A stretch of 64,000 nt of DNA from an uncultured Bacillota bacterium (lineage in GTDB: Bacteria; Bacillota_I; Bacilli_A; RF39; UBA660): NCBI GenBank assembly GCA_958428295.1, contig CAUAFL010000007.1, positions 7,980 through 71,979 on the forward strand, written 5' to 3'. Each line of letters opens with the position of its first letter. Positions within the stretch are counted from its first letter, which is position 1. The notes under the pieces were generated by a model. It was not told the origin of the DNA and made no database searches. It worked only from the letters and a program-made list of their open reading frames with translations. Positions 15,157-26,790 of this stretch are shown here, one piece after another. Position numbers and translations under genes: made by a program.

Positions 15157-18100
15157 GTGGCATTTAAAACAGTAAAATATGGCGAATATCGAAGTAGAAG
15201 AAACTTTTCCAGAATTAGAAACACTTATGAATTAAAGGATTTACTAGAAATCCAGAAAAAATCGTATGATTGGTTTATTACCACAGGAATTAAAGAGGTC
15301 TTTGAGGATTTATTTCCCGTGGAAAATTTTTCCGGAACCTTATCTTTAGAATTTGGTGATTATCATTTTGAAGAACCACGATATTCTATTAAAGCTAGCA
15401 AAGATAGAGAAACAACTTTTGCAGCACCTTTAAAAGTGGAGGTACGATTATTTAACCGAGAAACTGGAGAAGTAAAAGAACAGGAAATTTTTATGGGTGA
15501 TATGCCGATTATGACAGATAGTGGAACCTTCATTATCAATGGTGCAGAACGGGTCATTGTCTCACAATTAGTACGCTCTCCAAGTGTATATTTTAATCAT
15601 GAAATTGATAAAAATGGTCGTGAATTGATTACTTCACAAATTATTCCTACTCGTGGGACTTGGCTAGAATTTGAAACAGACGCAAGAGATGTTTTATATG
15701 TTAGAATTGATCGAACCAGAAAAGTAACCCTAACCACTTTACTACGCGCGTTTGGTTTATCGAGTGATGATGAAATTTTAGCATTATTTGGCGAAGATGA
15801 TTATTTGAAAAATACAATTCAAAAAGATTCTACCAAAAATACAGATGAAGCTTTAATTGAAATTTATGAAAAATTACGTCCTGGAGAACCGGCAACATTA
15901 GATTCCTCAAAGAATCAAATTATTACTCGTTTCTTTGATGAGTTCAGATATGATTTAGCAAAAGTAGGCCGCTATAAGTTTAACCGTAAATTAAATGTAG
16001 TAGATCGTCTTTTAAATCAAACATTAGCAGAAGATATAAAAGTGAATAACGAAGTTCTTTATGAAAAAGGAACTGTCGTTACGAAAGAAATTACAGAGAA
16101 CTTACGGGAAGTTTTAGCGACCGGTTTTGGTGTCAAAGAGGTTACTGTCAATGAAGAATTAGATACATACAATAAAATTCAACAAATTAAGATTATTGAT
16201 CCAAATGATAAAAAGAATAAGCTTAATGTGATTGGAAATGATCAGACAATCGAAGTAAAACGCTTAACTATTTCAGATGTCTATGCAGCAGTATCCTATT
16301 ATTTAAATTTATTACATGGCGTGGGAAATTTTGATGAAATCGACCATTTAGGAAATCGACGGATTCGTCAAGTTGGGGAATTGTTACAAAATCAGTTTAG
16401 AATCGGTGTATCTCGAATGGAACGAGTAATTCGGGAACGAATGACTACACAGGAAATGGAAGAAGTAACCCCTAAGACATTAATCAATATTCGTCCTGTG
16501 ACAGCTGCTATGAAAGAATTCTTTGGTAGTAGTCAATTGTCACAATTTATGGATCAAACCAATCCAATTGCTGAATTAACGAACAAACGAAGATTATCAG
16601 CATTAGGTCCTGGAGGTCTTTCAAGAGATCGAGCTGGTGTAGAAGTTCGAGATGTAAATGCTTCTCACTATGGTCGTATTTGTCCAATTGAATCGCCAGA
16701 AGGACCCAACATTGGTCTTATCACCTCTCTTGCAAGTTATGCTAAAATTGATGAATATGGTTTTATCATGACTCCTTATCGCAAAGTAGAGAACAGCAAA
16801 ATTACTGATCAGATCGATTATTTAACAGCTGATGAAGAACAAGATTATATTATTAGTCAATCCACAGTAACAACAAGTGATGAAAATATTATTATGGATC
16901 ATCGAGTAGCGGCACGTTTCCGAGGCGAGAATATTTTAGCCAAACCAGAACAAGTTGATTACATAGATGTCTCTCCTCAACAGGTAGTTTCAATTACTAC
17001 TAGTTGTATTCCTTTCTTAGAACACGATGATGCAACACGTGCTTTAATGGGAGCTAACATGCAGCGGCAAGCGATGCCCCTTATTAAAACGGAGGCACCA
17101 CTTGTAGGAACTGGAGTAGAGCATATTGCTGCTAAGGATTCTGGTGTTTGTATTGTTGCTAAAGCAGATGGTATTGTCAGTTATGTAGATGCTAAGAAAA
17201 TTGTCATTAAAAATAAAAATGGAGAAGATACCTATTATCTATCTAATTTTGAATTAGCTAACTCTGGTATTTGTAATCACCAACGTCCTATTGTTAAAGT
17301 GGGAGATAAAGTGATTGCTAATAAAACAATTATTGCTGATGGTAACAGTTGTGATAAAGGAGAACTAGCACTTGGTAAAAATATGGTAGTAGCGTTTATG
17401 ACATTCAACGGCTATAACTATGAAGATGCTGTTATTTTAAATGAAAATTTAGTAAAAGATGATAAATACACCTCACTCCACTTAGAAGACTACGAACTTC
17501 AATGTCGTGAAACTAAATTAGGACCAGAAGAAATCACGCGCGATATTCCTAATGTCAGTGAAGAAGCCCGTAAAAATCTCGATGAAAACGGAATTATTAC
17601 AATTGGTACAGAAGTTAAAGAAGGTGATATTCTAGTTGGAAAAGTAACACCAAAAGGAATGGCGGAATTAACTTCAGAAGAAAAACTATTACATGCTATC
17701 TTCGGTGAAAAAACAAGAGAAGTACGTGATACTTCCCTTCGAGTACCGCACGGTGGTGATGGAATTGTCCACGATATAAAAATTTACTCTCGTAAAGATA
17801 ACGATGAATTACCAGCTGGTGTTTCTAAGGTCATTCGGGTCTATATTATTCAAAAGAGAAAAATTCAAGTTGGGGATAAGATGTCTGGACGTCACGGAAA
17901 TAAAGGTGTTATTTCTCTCATCTTACCACAAGAAGATATGCCATACTTGCCAGATGGTACACCAGTAGATATTATGTTAAATCCACAAGGTGTTCCTTCT
18001 CGAATGAATTTAGGTCAAATCTTGGAAATTCATACAGGGATGGCTGCTAAAAAATTGGGTGTCCACGTAGCAACTCCTGTCTTTGATGGCGCTCATATCG

Positions 18101-18759
18101 CCGATATTGAAGAGATGATGGAAGAAGCCGGAATGAATAAAGATGGTAAAACCGTTCTTTATGATGGAAGAACAGGAGAACCATTTGATAATCGCATTTC
18201 TGTCGGTGTCATGTATATGATTAAACTACATCATATGGTTGATGATAAATTACATGCTCGTAGTACAGGACCTTACTCTTTAGTAACCCAACAACCACTA
18301 GGTGGTAAAGCACAATTTGGTGGTCAACGTTTTGGGGAAATGGAAGTATGGGCACTATATGCCTATGGAGCAGCGTATACCCTTCAAGAAATGATGACCG
18401 TTAAATCAGACGACGTCATTGGACGAGTGAAGGTTTATGAATCTATTGTTAAGGGTCAAGAAATCAATCAAGCAGGAGTTCCAGAATCCTTTAGAGTACT
18501 AATGAAAGAATTCCAAGCACTGGGATTAGATATTTCTATTATTAATGATCAAGGAGAGGCTCTACAATTAAAAGAAATTGAAGAATCTGAAGAGGAAGTT
18601 GAGAATGCCTTCAGTGATGATATCAATATTACTCCTCTTAATGATACTAAAGAAAAAGATGAACCATTAGCAGACTTAGAACAAGTTGAAGATGAATTAG
18701 ATGAGGACGAGGTTGAATTTGAATTCGTTGAAGAAGAAATGGAAGGAGATGATGAATAA
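15157..18759 (+). CDS. rpoB: DNA-directed RNA polymerase subunit beta
   Basis: Catalytic subunit of RNA polymerase, 1200 residues, the Firmicutes size. Start is GTG behind AGGGGTGAATTTTA. The rifampicin pocket is clear: [13 protein letters not shown], then [21 protein letters not shown]. The residue equivalent to E. coli His526 is Asn476 (codon 16582-16584), as in rifampicin-insensitive mollicutes. Downstream come the active-centre motifs GRHGNKGV and [23 protein letters not shown] (in part). The last 50 residues are an acidic tail. rpoC overlaps the stop by one base. Confidence 0.98.
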   Translation: MAFKTVKYGEYRSRRNFSRIRNTYELKDLLEIQKKSYDWFITTGIKEVFEDLFPVENFSGTLSLEFGDYHFEEPRYSIKASKDRETTFAAPLKVEVRLFNRETGEVKEQEIFMGDMPIMTDSGTFIINGAERVIVSQLVRSPSVYFNHEIDKNGRELITSQIIPTRGTWLEFETDARDVLYVRIDRTRKVTLTTLLRAFGLSSDDEILALFGEDDYLKNTIQKDSTKNTDEALIEIYEKLRPGEPATLDSSKNQIITRFFDEFRYDLAKVGRYKFNRKLNVVDRLLNQTLAEDIKVNNEVLYEKGTVVTKEITENLREVLATGFGVKEVTVNEELDTYNKIQQIKIIDPNDKKNKLNVIGNDQTIEVKRLTISDVYAAVSYYLNLLHGVGNFDEIDHLGNRRIRQVGELLQNQFRIGVSRMERVIRERMTTQEMEEVTPKTLINIRPVTAAMKEFFGSSQLSQFMDQTNPIAELTNKRRLSALGPGGLSRDRAGVEVRDVNASHYGRICPIESPEGPNIGLITSLASYAKIDEYGFIMTPYRKVENSKITDQIDYLTADEEQDYIISQSTVTTSDENIIMDHRVAARFRGENILAKPEQVDYIDVSPQQVVSITTSCIPFLEHDDATRALMGANMQRQAMPLIKTEAPLVGTGVEHIAAKDSGVCIVAKADGIVSYVDAKKIVIKNKNGEDTYYLSNFELANSGICNHQRPIVKVGDKVIANKTIIADGNSCDKGELALGKNMVVAFMTFNGYNYEDAVILNENLVKDDKYTSLHLEDYELQCRETKLGPEEITRDIPNVSEEARKNLDENGIITIGTEVKEGDILVGKVTPKGMAELTSEEKLLHAIFGEKTREVRDTSLRVPHGGDGIVHDIKIYSRKDNDELPAGVSKVIRVYIIQKRKIQVGDKMSGRHGNKGVISLILPQEDMPYLPDGTPVDIMLNPQGVPSRMNLGQILEIHTGMAAKKLGVHVATPVFDGAHIADIEEMMEEAGMNKDGKTVLYDGRTGEPFDNRISVGVMYMIKLHHMVDDKLHARSTGPYSLVTQQPLGGKAQFGGQRFGEMEVWALYAYGAAYTLQEMMTVKSDDVIGRVKVYESIVKGQEINQAGVPESFRVLMKEFQALGLDISIINDQGEALQLKEIEESEEEVENAFSDDINITPLNDTKEKDEPLADLEQVEDELDEDEVEFEFVEEEMEGDDE

Positions 18760-21700
18760 TGATGGAAGTAAACAAATTCGATGCCATAAGAATTGGCATT
18801 GCATCTCCTGAAAAAATTCGTGAATGGTCACATGGTGAAGTTAAGAAACCAGAAACTATCAATTATCGGACTCTTCGTCCAGAACGTGATGGACTATTCT
18901 GTGAAAAGATTTTTGGACCTACTAAAGATTTTGAATGTGCTTGTGGAAAATATAAACGGGTGCGTTATAAAAATATTGTCTGTGACCGTTGTGGAGTAGA
19001 GGTAACTAAGGCAAAGGTGCGACGGGAACGCATGGGTCATATTGAACTAGCCAGTCCAGTATCTCATATTTGGTTCTTTAAAGGTGTTCCCAGTCGGATG
19101 GGCCTTGTTCTTGATATGAGTCCAAGAGATTTAGAGGAAGTATTATACTTTGTTAGTTATGTAGTAATTGATAAAGGCAATGCGCCTTTAGAAAATAAAC
19201 AAACACTATCAGAAAAAGAATACCGGGCTTACTATGAAAAATATGGCAATGGTTTTAAAGTAGGAATGGGTGCGGAAGCGATTCGTGAATTATTAAAAAA
19301 GGTTGATATTAAACAAGATATTGATCAAATAAATAAAGAATTAGAAACGGCCCTTGGACAAAAACGGACTAGATTACTAAAACGCTTAGATGTATTAGAT
19401 GCTTTTTATCAATCAGGACAACGTCCAGAATGGATGATTTTAGATTGTATTCCGGTAATTCCTCCTGAACTTCGGCCAATGATCCAATTAGATGGTGGTC
19501 GCTTTGCTACCAGTGATTTAAATGATTTATACCGTCGAGTAATTAACCGTAATAATCGTTTAAAAAAATTAATCGATTTAGGGGCTCCTGGGATTATTAT
19601 TCAAAATGAAAAAAGAATGCTTCAAGAAGCAGTCGATGCCCTATTTGATAATGGTCGCCGAGGTAGAAGTGTTACAGGTGCTGGAAATCGTCCTTTGAAA
19701 TCACTTTCTAGCATGTTAAAAGGTAAACAAGGCCGTTTTCGGCAAAACTTACTAGGAAAACGAGTAGACTATTCTGGTCGTTCGGTCATTGTAGTAGGGC
19801 CAAGTTTAAAAATGTATCAATGCGGTATCCCAAAAGAAATGGCACTTGAACTTTTTAAACCGCATGTTATTAATGGTCTAGTAGATCGTGATATTGCTCA
19901 TAATATCAAGGCAGCGAAACGCTTAATTGAAAATCAAGATCCAGTTGTTTGGGATGTGGTGGAAGATGTGATTAAAGAACATCCTATTCTATTAAACCGT
20001 GCTCCAACGCTTCATCGCTTAGGAATTCAAGCTTTCGAACCAATTCTAGTAGGTGGCAAAGCGATTCGTCTACATCCATTAGTATGTCCTGCCTTTAATG
20101 CCGACTTTGATGGAGATCAAATGGCTGTTCATGTTCCCTTGTCCGAAGAAGCGCAAGCAGAAGCTAGATTATTAATGTTGGGATCAAATAATATCCTTCA
20201 TCCAAAATCAGGGGATCCCATTGTTACACCATCACAGGATATGGTATTAGGGAATTATTATATTACCATGGAAAAAGCCTTTGAAGAAGGAGAAGGACGG
20301 GTCTTTAGAAATTGTAATGAAGCCTTAATGGCCTATGAAAGACGTGAAGTTACGCTACATACCAGAATTGCCATTCCTGTTGATTCTTTTAAGTATAAGC
20401 TATTTACGGAAACACAACGGGGTAAATATTTAGTAACCACCGTAGGAAAGATTAAGTTTAATGAGATTTTACCAGATTCTTTCCCTTATATTAATGAACC
20501 AACCGATGATAATATTCAAAAAATTACCCCTAATAAATACTTTCTTAAAAAGGGTAGTAACATTAAAGAGGAAATTACTAAAATGCCGCTTGTCAAACCC
20601 TTTGCTAAAGGGACACTTGAAAAAGTCATCGCTCAGGTATTTAAACGTTATAAAACAACAGAAACATCCGCCATGCTTGATAAAATGAAGGATTTAGGAT
20701 TCTACTACTCAACCATTGCAGGAATTACTGTTGCAATGAGTGATGTATCTACTAGTGAACATAAACAAGAATTTGTGGAAGAAGGACAAAGTCTTGTTAA
20801 TAAAATTAATAAACAATACGCACGTGGATTAATTACAGAAGAAGAACGTCACCAAAAGGTAATAGAAATTTGGCATAGTGTTAAAGATAAGGTACAAGAT
20901 GAACTTGAAGAAATCTCTAAAGAACAAGTAGATAACCCGATCTTTATCATGATGCACTCTAAGGCTCGTGGTAGTTTATCACAGTTTACTCAGGTCGCTG
21001 GTATGCGTGGTTTAATGCAAAAACCTAATGGTGATCCGATTGAAATTCCTGTTCTTTCGAACTTTAAAGAAGGCCTATCTGTATCAGAATTCTTCTTATC
21101 TACCCACTCTGCTCGAAAAGGTAGTGCCGATACCGCTTTAAAAACAGCCGATTCTGGCTACTTAACGAGACGATTAGTAGATGTATCCCAAGATATAATC
21201 ATTCGAGAAGAAGATTGTGGTACGGAACAAGGGGTAGTAGCAAGAGCCTTTATCAACGATAAAAGTGGTTCCGTAATTGAGAGTCTTTATGACAGAATTG
21301 TGGGTCGCTTTGCTAGTAAAAAGGTGATTGATCCACAAACCAAAAAAGTATTAGTAGAACGAAATGATTTAATTACCGAATCACTTGCTGAAAAAATTAT
21401 TGCTGCTGGTGTGGAAGAAGTAGAAATTCGTACAATTTTAACTTGTAACACAGAAAAAGGTGTTTGCCAACGGTGTTATGGTCGCAATCTTGCTACGGGT
21501 AATTTAGTAGAAATTGGAGAGGCTGTCGGTGTTATGGCCGCTCAATCAATTGGAGAACCAGGAACCCAACTAACCATGCGTACGTTCCATACAGGAGGTG
21601 TCGCTGGTGGGGAAGACATTACACAAGGTCTTCCCAGAGTTCAAGAATTATTCGAAGCTCGTAATCCAAAAGGAAAAGCTACGATTGCTGAAATTGATGG

Positions 21701-22391
21701 AAAAGTTTCTAAAATTAGTGAAGACCATGGCAAATATAAAATTAGCATAACCAATAAAGTAGAAACAAAAGAACATGTTTCTAACTATGGTGCTAAACTT
21801 TGTGTTGAAAAAGGTGATGAAATTCACTGTGGAGATCGCCTCACTAATGGTGCTATTAGTCCAAAAGAACTATTAGATGTTACAGATCCAATTACAACGC
21901 AGGAATATATCTTGAAAGAAGTACAAAATACCTACCGTTCTCAAGGGGTAGAAATTTCTGATAAACATATTGAAGTTATTGCCCGACGGATGATTTCTAA
22001 AATTCGCATTGTCGAAGGTGGAGATACTAAATTTTTACCGGGTAGCCTTGTCAATTTTAGAGAATTTACGGAAGGTAATAAAGATATTATCTTAAAAGGA
22101 AAACGTCCAGCGACGGGTCGTCCAGTTTTACTAGGAATTACCAAAGCCTCGCTAGAAACAGACTCTTTCTTATCAGCCGCTTCTTTCCAGGAAACAACTA
22201 GAATTTTGACAGATGCTGCAATTCGTGGAAAAGTTGATCATTTAGAGGGCTTAAAAGAAAACGTCTTGCTTGGAAAACTAATCCCAGCAGGAACAGGATT
22301 AAAACAATATCGAGATATATCTTACGAACTAGAAAGTGAATTTCTTGATGAAGAACCGTTAGATAAATTAGAAGATGAGTTTATGGAATAG
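18759..22391 (+). CDS. rpoC: DNA-directed RNA polymerase subunit beta-prime
   Basis: Clamp and active-site subunit, 1210 residues. The N-terminal zinc ribbon [20 protein letters not shown] lies at about 60-79. The magnesium-binding [12 protein letters not shown] is near 449-460, and the bridge-helix and trigger-loop region includes [25 protein letters not shown] in two blocks. The second zinc site has [13 protein letters not shown]. The first ATG overlaps the rpoB stop (TAATG). A second ATG directly follows, so the true start may be three bases later. The terminator stem overlaps the stop codon. Confidence 0.98.
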   Translation: MMEVNKFDAIRIGIASPEKIREWSHGEVKKPETINYRTLRPERDGLFCEKIFGPTKDFECACGKYKRVRYKNIVCDRCGVEVTKAKVRRERMGHIELASPVSHIWFFKGVPSRMGLVLDMSPRDLEEVLYFVSYVVIDKGNAPLENKQTLSEKEYRAYYEKYGNGFKVGMGAEAIRELLKKVDIKQDIDQINKELETALGQKRTRLLKRLDVLDAFYQSGQRPEWMILDCIPVIPPELRPMIQLDGGRFATSDLNDLYRRVINRNNRLKKLIDLGAPGIIIQNEKRMLQEAVDALFDNGRRGRSVTGAGNRPLKSLSSMLKGKQGRFRQNLLGKRVDYSGRSVIVVGPSLKMYQCGIPKEMALELFKPHVINGLVDRDIAHNIKAAKRLIENQDPVVWDVVEDVIKEHPILLNRAPTLHRLGIQAFEPILVGGKAIRLHPLVCPAFNADFDGDQMAVHVPLSEEAQAEARLLMLGSNNILHPKSGDPIVTPSQDMVLGNYYITMEKAFEEGEGRVFRNCNEALMAYERREVTLHTRIAIPVDSFKYKLFTETQRGKYLVTTVGKIKFNEILPDSFPYINEPTDDNIQKITPNKYFLKKGSNIKEEITKMPLVKPFAKGTLEKVIAQVFKRYKTTETSAMLDKMKDLGFYYSTIAGITVAMSDVSTSEHKQEFVEEGQSLVNKINKQYARGLITEEERHQKVIEIWHSVKDKVQDELEEISKEQVDNPIFIMMHSKARGSLSQFTQVAGMRGLMQKPNGDPIEIPVLSNFKEGLSVSEFFLSTHSARKGSADTALKTADSGYLTRRLVDVSQDIIIREEDCGTEQGVVARAFINDKSGSVIESLYDRIVGRFASKKVIDPQTKKVLVERNDLITESLAEKIIAAGVEEVEIRTILTCNTEKGVCQRCYGRNLATGNLVEIGEAVGVMAAQSIGEPGTQLTMRTFHTGGVAGGEDITQGLPRVQELFEARNPKGKATIAEIDGKVSKISEDHGKYKISITNKVETKEHVSNYGAKLCVEKGDEIHCGDRLTNGAISPKELLDVTDPITTQEYILKEVQNTYRSQGVEISDKHIEVIARRMISKIRIVEGGDTKFLPGSLVNFREFTEGNKDIILKGKRPATGRPVLLGITKASLETDSFLSAASFQETTRILTDAAIRGKVDHLEGLKENVLLGKLIPAGTGLKQYRDISYELESEFLDEEPLDKLEDEFME

Positions 22392-22410
22392 GGTTACCTA
22401 TTCTTTTTTT
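22386..22410 (+). terminator. rpoBC terminator
   Basis: GAATAGG (22386-22392) pairs with CCTATTC (22397-22403), followed by seven T. The stem includes the rpoC stop codon. Confidence 0.88.
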
Positions 22411-22457
22411 GATGAAAAACTGCTATACTAATATTAGAAAATATAAGGATGATAGAA

Positions 22458-23195
22458 ATGAAAAAAAATACCAAAAGACTAAGACAAAATGTGATAAAAG
22501 GTAGTATTGCTTGTTTTACCATTCTTTTATTAGTTACTATCAACACCTTCACTCAAAAAAATATGATACCACCCAGCAGGGAAGTTTCTGTTTTTTCCTA
22601 TGATATCAATAGTATTCCTCCCTATACCGGAGCTTCCTATGTACCACTAAATAATAATCAGCCGCACTTCAAAGAAAAGCAAAGAACCACCACTTCTTTT
22701 GAATATTATAGTGATTTAGATAATTTAAGTAGATGTGGAGTAGCGTTCGCTAACATTGGGGAAGAGACAATGCCTACTACGAAACGTGAAAGTATTGGCC
22801 AAATAAAACCATCAGGCTGGCAACTTTCAAAATATGATATTGTGAGTGGCAAATTCCTGTATAATCGCTGTCATTTAATCGGCTACCAATTAACTGGTGA
22901 AAATGCTAATCCCAAAAATTTGATTACATGTACAAGATATATGAATACCGTAGGAATGTTAGAATTTGAAAACAAAGTAGCAGCTTACATTAAAAAGACA
23001 AAAAATCATGTTCTCTATCGTGTTACCCCTATTTTTGAAGGTGAAAATTTACTCGCTAGCGGGGTGCAAATAGAAGCTCAATCCGTAGAAGATGAAGGAA
23101 AAGGAATGAGCTTTAATGTTTTTGTCTATAATGTACAAGAGGGAATTGATATTGATTATAAAACAGGACAAAGCAAGCTTCATACTGCTCCTTAG
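22458..23195 (+). CDS. Membrane-anchored DNA/RNA non-specific endonuclease (EndA-like)
   Basis: Start chosen at ATG 22458, because AAGGATG lies 6-7 nt upstream; the in-frame ATG at 22449 overlaps it. The product has a basic N-terminus and one hydrophobic helix (about 15-32), a signal anchor or signal peptide. The catalytic beta-beta-alpha-metal region is NRCHLIGYQLTGENANPKNL, with the general-base His and the metal-binding Asn; the usual DRGH reads NRCH. Downstream ITCTRYMN and VLYRVTPIFEG match the EndA/streptodornase group. It probably degrades extracellular DNA for nutrition or uptake. An extended -10 (TGCTATACT, 22421-22429) lies after the rpoC terminator. Confidence 0.82.
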   Translation: MKKNTKRLRQNVIKGSIACFTILLLVTINTFTQKNMIPPSREVSVFSYDINSIPPYTGASYVPLNNNQPHFKEKQRTTTSFEYYSDLDNLSRCGVAFANIGEETMPTTKRESIGQIKPSGWQLSKYDIVSGKFLYNRCHLIGYQLTGENANPKNLITCTRYMNTVGMLEFENKVAAYIKKTKNHVLYRVTPIFEGENLLASGVQIEAQSVEDEGKGMSFNVFVYNVQEGIDIDYKTGQSKLHTAP

Positions 23196-23215
23196 TTTCA
23201 TTATTTTTAGTGACA

Positions 23216-23244
23216 TTTACAAAAAATATAAATTTGGTTATACT
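23216..23244 (+). promoter_or_regulatory. Promoter of the deacetylase gene
   Basis: TTTACA (23216-23221), 17-bp spacer, TATACT (23239-23244). Its position rules out the upstream in-frame ATG at 23210 as a start. Confidence 0.65.
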
Positions 23245-23263
23245 AAAATTAGGAAGTGAAATA

Positions 23264-24031
23264 ATGAAAAAATTATTGCTTATCATAATTAATACCTTAC
23301 TATTAATAATGATCCTATTACTGGTACTTTATCGGGAACAAAAGGTAGCTGTTTTAACTTATCATTCCTTTGCTACTTCCCAACAATTAAATAGTTTAGA
23401 ACAAAAAGATAATTTAGTTATGAATATTGAACATTTTGAGGAACAACTAGCTTATTTAAAAAAACACCATTATAAAACCCTAACCTTAGAAGAATTTTAT
23501 TGTTTTAAAAAAAACACCTGTCAAATTCCTCGTAAAAGTGTCTTAATTACCATGGATGATGGGTATCAATCAAATTATGAATTAGCCTTTCCTTTATTAA
23601 AAAAATATCAAATGCAAGCAGTTGTTTTCTATATTGGTCAAAATGAAACAGGATCTTTTTCCAACTATATGGACAAAGAAACACTACGGAAGGCCCAACA
23701 AGAATATCCTAATATCACCTTTGCCTCACATTCCTATTATTTACATGAACGTGGGATGATAGATAAGGGCGAGAAGTTCTTAACACAAGACTTTGAGAAA
23801 ATGAATGATTTACTCTCTAGTCCCTATTTTGCTTACCCTTTCGGGGAACATAATGATGCGATTCAAAAAGTATTAAAACAACAACATTATAAATTAGCCT
23901 TTACTTTTGGTCCTAAAAAAGAGCATCGCAAAGCCCGTCGCCAAGATCAGGACTATGAAATCCCCCGCTTAAACATCTCGAATGATATGCCCTTATGGAA
24001 ATTTATTATGCGTCTTTCGCTCCCGTATTAA
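23264..24031 (+). CDS. Polysaccharide deacetylase (NodB domain), membrane-anchored
   Basis: Start is ATG 23264, behind AGGAAGTGAAATA and downstream of the promoter. The product has 255 residues. An N-terminal hydrophobic helix (about 3-22) anchors it or exports it. The NodB motifs are present: MDDGY (metal Asp pair), SHSYYLH (metal His pair), and FAYPFGEHND. It probably removes acetyl groups from a surface polymer such as peptidoglycan or an exopolysaccharide (carbohydrate esterase family 4). The next gene follows 18 bp downstream. Confidence 0.85.
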   Translation: MKKLLLIIINTLLLIMILLLVLYREQKVAVLTYHSFATSQQLNSLEQKDNLVMNIEHFEEQLAYLKKHHYKTLTLEEFYCFKKNTCQIPRKSVLITMDDGYQSNYELAFPLLKKYQMQAVVFYIGQNETGSFSNYMDKETLRKAQQEYPNITFASHSYYLHERGMIDKGEKFLTQDFEKMNDLLSSPYFAYPFGEHNDAIQKVLKQQHYKLAFTFGPKKEHRKARRQDQDYEIPRLNISNDMPLWKFIMRLSLPY

Positions 24032-24049
24032 AAAAGAATAGAGGATCTT

Positions 24050-24805
24050 ATGAAAAAATTAAAAATTATGACTTTCAATTTAAAAAATAATTTGACAATT
24101 ACCAAATCTAAAACCTATTGGTTAAAACGTCTTGGCCCCATTGCTAGTGTGATCTATGAAGAACAGCCAGATATTGTAGGAACCCAAGAAATGGCTACTT
24201 CTATGCGTAAGTATTTAGAAAAGCTTTTACCAGAATATCAGTTCGTAGCAGCAGCAAGAACTAACGATCGGCACATTGATGATATAGCTAATACTATCTT
24301 AATTAAGAAGGAAATAGAAGTCCTCAGTTCTAAAATTTACTCTTTAGGGCCTAATATCTATCAGCCTGGTAGTAAAAATTTATTATGCACTATGCCTCGG
24401 TCATGTAATTGGGCCAAAGTAATGGTTAACCAACAGCCCATAGAGTTATTTAATGTACACCTAGATCATCTGTTTCAAAGAACTAGAAACTTCCAAATTA
24501 CACAACTAGAAAAAATATTTACTCTTTCTAACCCATCTGATAAGGCTAAGATTATTACAGGTGATTTTAATATGACTTACCAAGCTAAATTGAATGAAAT
24601 GTGTAAAAGACATCATCTCTATGATGCGGCTAAAGGTCTAGGGTCTACTTTTCGAGCACTCCCTTATCAAGCTGCCATCGATCATATTTTATTAACAGAT
24701 GACTTTGAACTAGTGGATTGCTATCTAAAAAAAGAAAGTTATAATGGAGTATTTCCTAGTGATCATTATCCAGTAACAGCTAAAGTTTACCTTAAAAAAC
24801 CTTAA
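24050..24805 (+). CDS. Endonuclease/exonuclease/phosphatase family protein
   Basis: 251-residue cytosolic enzyme with all EEP-fold motifs: MTFNLKNN at the N-terminus, GTQEM (catalytic Glu) near 44-48, NVHLDH, GDFNM, AIDHILLTDD, and SDHYPV at the end. This fold cuts phosphodiester or phosphoester bonds. DNases, lipid phosphatases and CCR4-type nucleases all belong, and the sequence does not settle the substrate. It is likely co-transcribed with the deacetylase. RBS AGAGGATCTT. Confidence 0.82.
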   Translation: MKKLKIMTFNLKNNLTITKSKTYWLKRLGPIASVIYEEQPDIVGTQEMATSMRKYLEKLLPEYQFVAAARTNDRHIDDIANTILIKKEIEVLSSKIYSLGPNIYQPGSKNLLCTMPRSCNWAKVMVNQQPIELFNVHLDHLFQRTRNFQITQLEKIFTLSNPSDKAKIITGDFNMTYQAKLNEMCKRHHLYDAAKGLGSTFRALPYQAAIDHILLTDDFELVDCYLKKESYNGVFPSDHYPVTAKVYLKKP

Positions 24806-24814
24806 GTTCTGTCA

Positions 24815-24852
24815 AAGTAAGACAAATTAGCAAGGCAGTCTTTCTTTTTTTT
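24815..24852 (+). terminator. Terminator after the EEP gene
   Basis: AAGAC pairs with GTCTT across a 14-nt loop, followed by TC and eight T. Short stem, moderate support. Confidence 0.5.
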
Positions 24853-24890
24853 GTTGGCTTTGCTACAATGAAATAGAAGGGATGGTCAGT

Positions 24891-25493
24891 ATGAGAATTG
24901 GAGTGGACATCGATGGAGTATTAAATGACGTAGCAGAGTGGCACTTTTCGCTAGGGTCAAAATTTTGCTTAGATCATCATATTAATCGTGGCTTTGATCC
25001 TACCAAGTACTATATGGAAGATCAATTCTATTTAACGACGGAAGAAAATAAAGAATTTTGGCGTCAATATATCTTTGATTTACTAATTGCTATTCCGCCT
25101 CGTCCTTTTGCTAGTGAAGTAATCCATCGTCTGCGGCAAAATCATCATCAAATTATTATTCTAACAGCAAGAGATAATCAATACTTAACTCATCAATATA
25201 ATGGAACCATTGACTTTTATGTTAAAGAATGGTTAGCTAAATATAACATTGAATACGACGAAATAATTACGGGAAGTACGAACAAAAAACAAAAATGTCT
25301 AGCTGCTAATTTAGACTTGATGATTGAAGATAAAACCTCTAATATCGAAATGATTCAAAACATTATTCCCGTATTTGTATTTGATGCTCCCTACAATCAA
25401 AATTGTAAAGGTAAAAATATTGTTCGTGTATATAGTTGGTATCAGATTTACCAAGAAATATTAAACAAATTTGCGGCCGTTGAAATACTATAA
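24891..25493 (+). CDS. HAD-superfamily 5' nucleotidase (NT5C/YqfW-like)
   Basis: Start chosen at ATG 24891, about 10 nt after AGAAGGGATGG; an in-frame ATG at 24882 lies inside that element. The 200-residue product opens with IGVDIDGVLNDV, the HAD motif I with the two catalytic Asp. It continues with ILTARDN (motif II) and the late LDLMIEDKTSN (motif IV). This pattern fits the cytosolic 5'(3')-deoxyribonucleotidase group. A small membrane protein gene and then gapA follow at short spacing, which suggests one transcript. Confidence 0.78.
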   Translation: MRIGVDIDGVLNDVAEWHFSLGSKFCLDHHINRGFDPTKYYMEDQFYLTTEENKEFWRQYIFDLLIAIPPRPFASEVIHRLRQNHHQIIILTARDNQYLTHQYNGTIDFYVKEWLAKYNIEYDEIITGSTNKKQKCLAANLDLMIEDKTSNIEMIQNIIPVFVFDAPYNQNCKGKNIVRVYSWYQIYQEILNKFAAVEIL

Positions 25494-25508
25494 AGTAGAG
25501 GTGATACA

Positions 25509-25694
25509 ATGAAACGTCTTAACCAACAGGGCTTTAGTATAGGGGTAATGATTGGATTTATTAGTTTTTTTCTAATTATTATGATTGCCATTATTATTTT
25601 AGCCTATAATTATGGCATTGCTAAAAATGCCAAAGACCCAGCAATAAAAATTGAAGAAAATATGTTTGTTCCCAATGATAGCGGGACAAACTAA
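25509..25694 (+). CDS. Small single-pass membrane protein with prepilin-like N-terminus
   Basis: 61 residues. A short basic head, [12 protein letters not shown], is followed by about 25 hydrophobic residues (to about 37) and a short polar tail. The G-F-S junction before the helix resembles a class III prepilin site, but the Glu at position 5 after the cleavage site is missing and the protein is too short for a pilin. RBS AGAGGTGATACA. It sits 17 bp before gapA. Function unknown. Confidence 0.6.
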   Translation: MKRLNQQGFSIGVMIGFISFFLIIMIAIIILAYNYGIAKNAKDPAIKIEENMFVPNDSGTN

Positions 25695-25711
25695 TAAAAA
25701 GGAGAGATAAA

Positions 25712-26725
25712 ATGATAAAAGTAGCAATTAATGGGTTTGGGAGAATTGGTCGGCTAGTATTTCGGTTAATGGAGGAAGATGAAGCATTTGAAATTGTTGC
25801 AATTAATGATTTAACAGATGCTGAACAATTAGCGTATTTATTAAAATATGACACCTCCCATCGAGGATATAAACAGGATCAAATACATGCTGAAGAAGAT
25901 TATCTAGTCGTTGGGGATAAAAAAATCAAGATTTTTAAGGAAAAAGATCCTAGTAACTTACCCTGGAAGGACCTAGCCATTGATGTTGTCTACGAATGTA
26001 CCGGTTTCTTTACATCACTTGAGAAAGCGCTTGCTCATATTGAAGCTGGTGCTAGGAAAGTTGTGATTTCCGCACCTTCTAAAGGCGATTTAAAAACAAT
26101 TGTCTATAATGTAAATCAGCAAACATTAACAGGGGAAGAACAAGTCATTTCTGCAGCTAGTTGTACTACAAATTGTTTAGCGCCTGTTTTACAAGTGTTA
26201 GAAGATAGTTTTGGGATTGAACAAGGATATATGACGACTGTACATGCTTATACAAATGATCAAGCTACTTTGGATGTGGCACACAAAAAAGGGATTTATG
26301 CCCGTCGGGGAAGAGCAAGTGCTGCGAATATTGTCCCTGCCTCTACTGGGGCTGCTAGTGCGATTGGCAAAGTTCTTCCTAATTTGGAAGGTAAATTAGC
26401 AGGAACGGCGATGCGTGTCCCTGTAATCACAGGATCCGTCATTGACTTAGTATTGAAATTAAAACGCAAAGTGACAGTAGAGGAAATTAATACTACCTTA
26501 AAGGAACACTGTAATGAGACCTTAGGGTATACGACTGACCCCATTGTCTCTAGTGATACAATTGGTATGCGCTATGGGGCTTTAGTCGATAGTTTGTTAA
26601 CCTCTGTAAATGAGGTAGAAGGTGAACAACTAGTGAAAGTAGTGGCCTGGTACGATAATGAAATGAGTTACTCAGCTCAAATGGTACGTACGGCTAAATA
26701 TTTTGCTACCTTACAAAGTTGTTAG
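25712..26725 (+). CDS. gapA: Glyceraldehyde-3-phosphate dehydrogenase, type I
   Basis: Glycolytic enzyme converting glyceraldehyde 3-phosphate, NAD and phosphate to 1,3-bisphosphoglycerate. It is 337 residues. It has the NAD-binding NGFGRIGR at 7-14, catalytic Cys151 in SAASCTTNC, and substrate-site features [18 protein letters not shown] and [12 protein letters not shown]. The glycolytic (catabolic) GapA form is likely but co-factor preference was not tested. It has no obvious promoter of its own and seems to be read with the two preceding genes. A terminator follows immediately. Confidence 0.96.
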   Translation: MIKVAINGFGRIGRLVFRLMEEDEAFEIVAINDLTDAEQLAYLLKYDTSHRGYKQDQIHAEEDYLVVGDKKIKIFKEKDPSNLPWKDLAIDVVYECTGFFTSLEKALAHIEAGARKVVISAPSKGDLKTIVYNVNQQTLTGEEQVISAASCTTNCLAPVLQVLEDSFGIEQGYMTTVHAYTNDQATLDVAHKKGIYARRGRASAANIVPASTGAASAIGKVLPNLEGKLAGTAMRVPVITGSVIDLVLKLKRKVTVEEINTTLKEHCNETLGYTTDPIVSSDTIGMRYGALVDSLLTSVNEVEGEQLVKVVAWYDNEMSYSAQMVRTAKYFATLQSC

Positions 26726-26748
26726 AAAGGAGCAAGGCTCTTTTTTTT
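26726..26748 (+). terminator. gapA terminator
   Basis: AAAGGAGC pairs with GCTCTTTT around AAG, ending in eight T. Confidence 0.75.
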
Positions 26749-26761
26749 AAGCTAAAAAAAT

Positions 26762-26769
26762 GCTATACT
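26762..26769 (+). promoter_or_regulatory. pgk extended -10 promoter
   Basis: TGCTATACT with only a T-rich stretch at the -35 position, which is the T run of the gapA terminator. The same arrangement occurs after rpoC. Confidence 0.45.
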
Positions 26770-26790
26770 TAGAAAGAAAGGATGAGTGTG

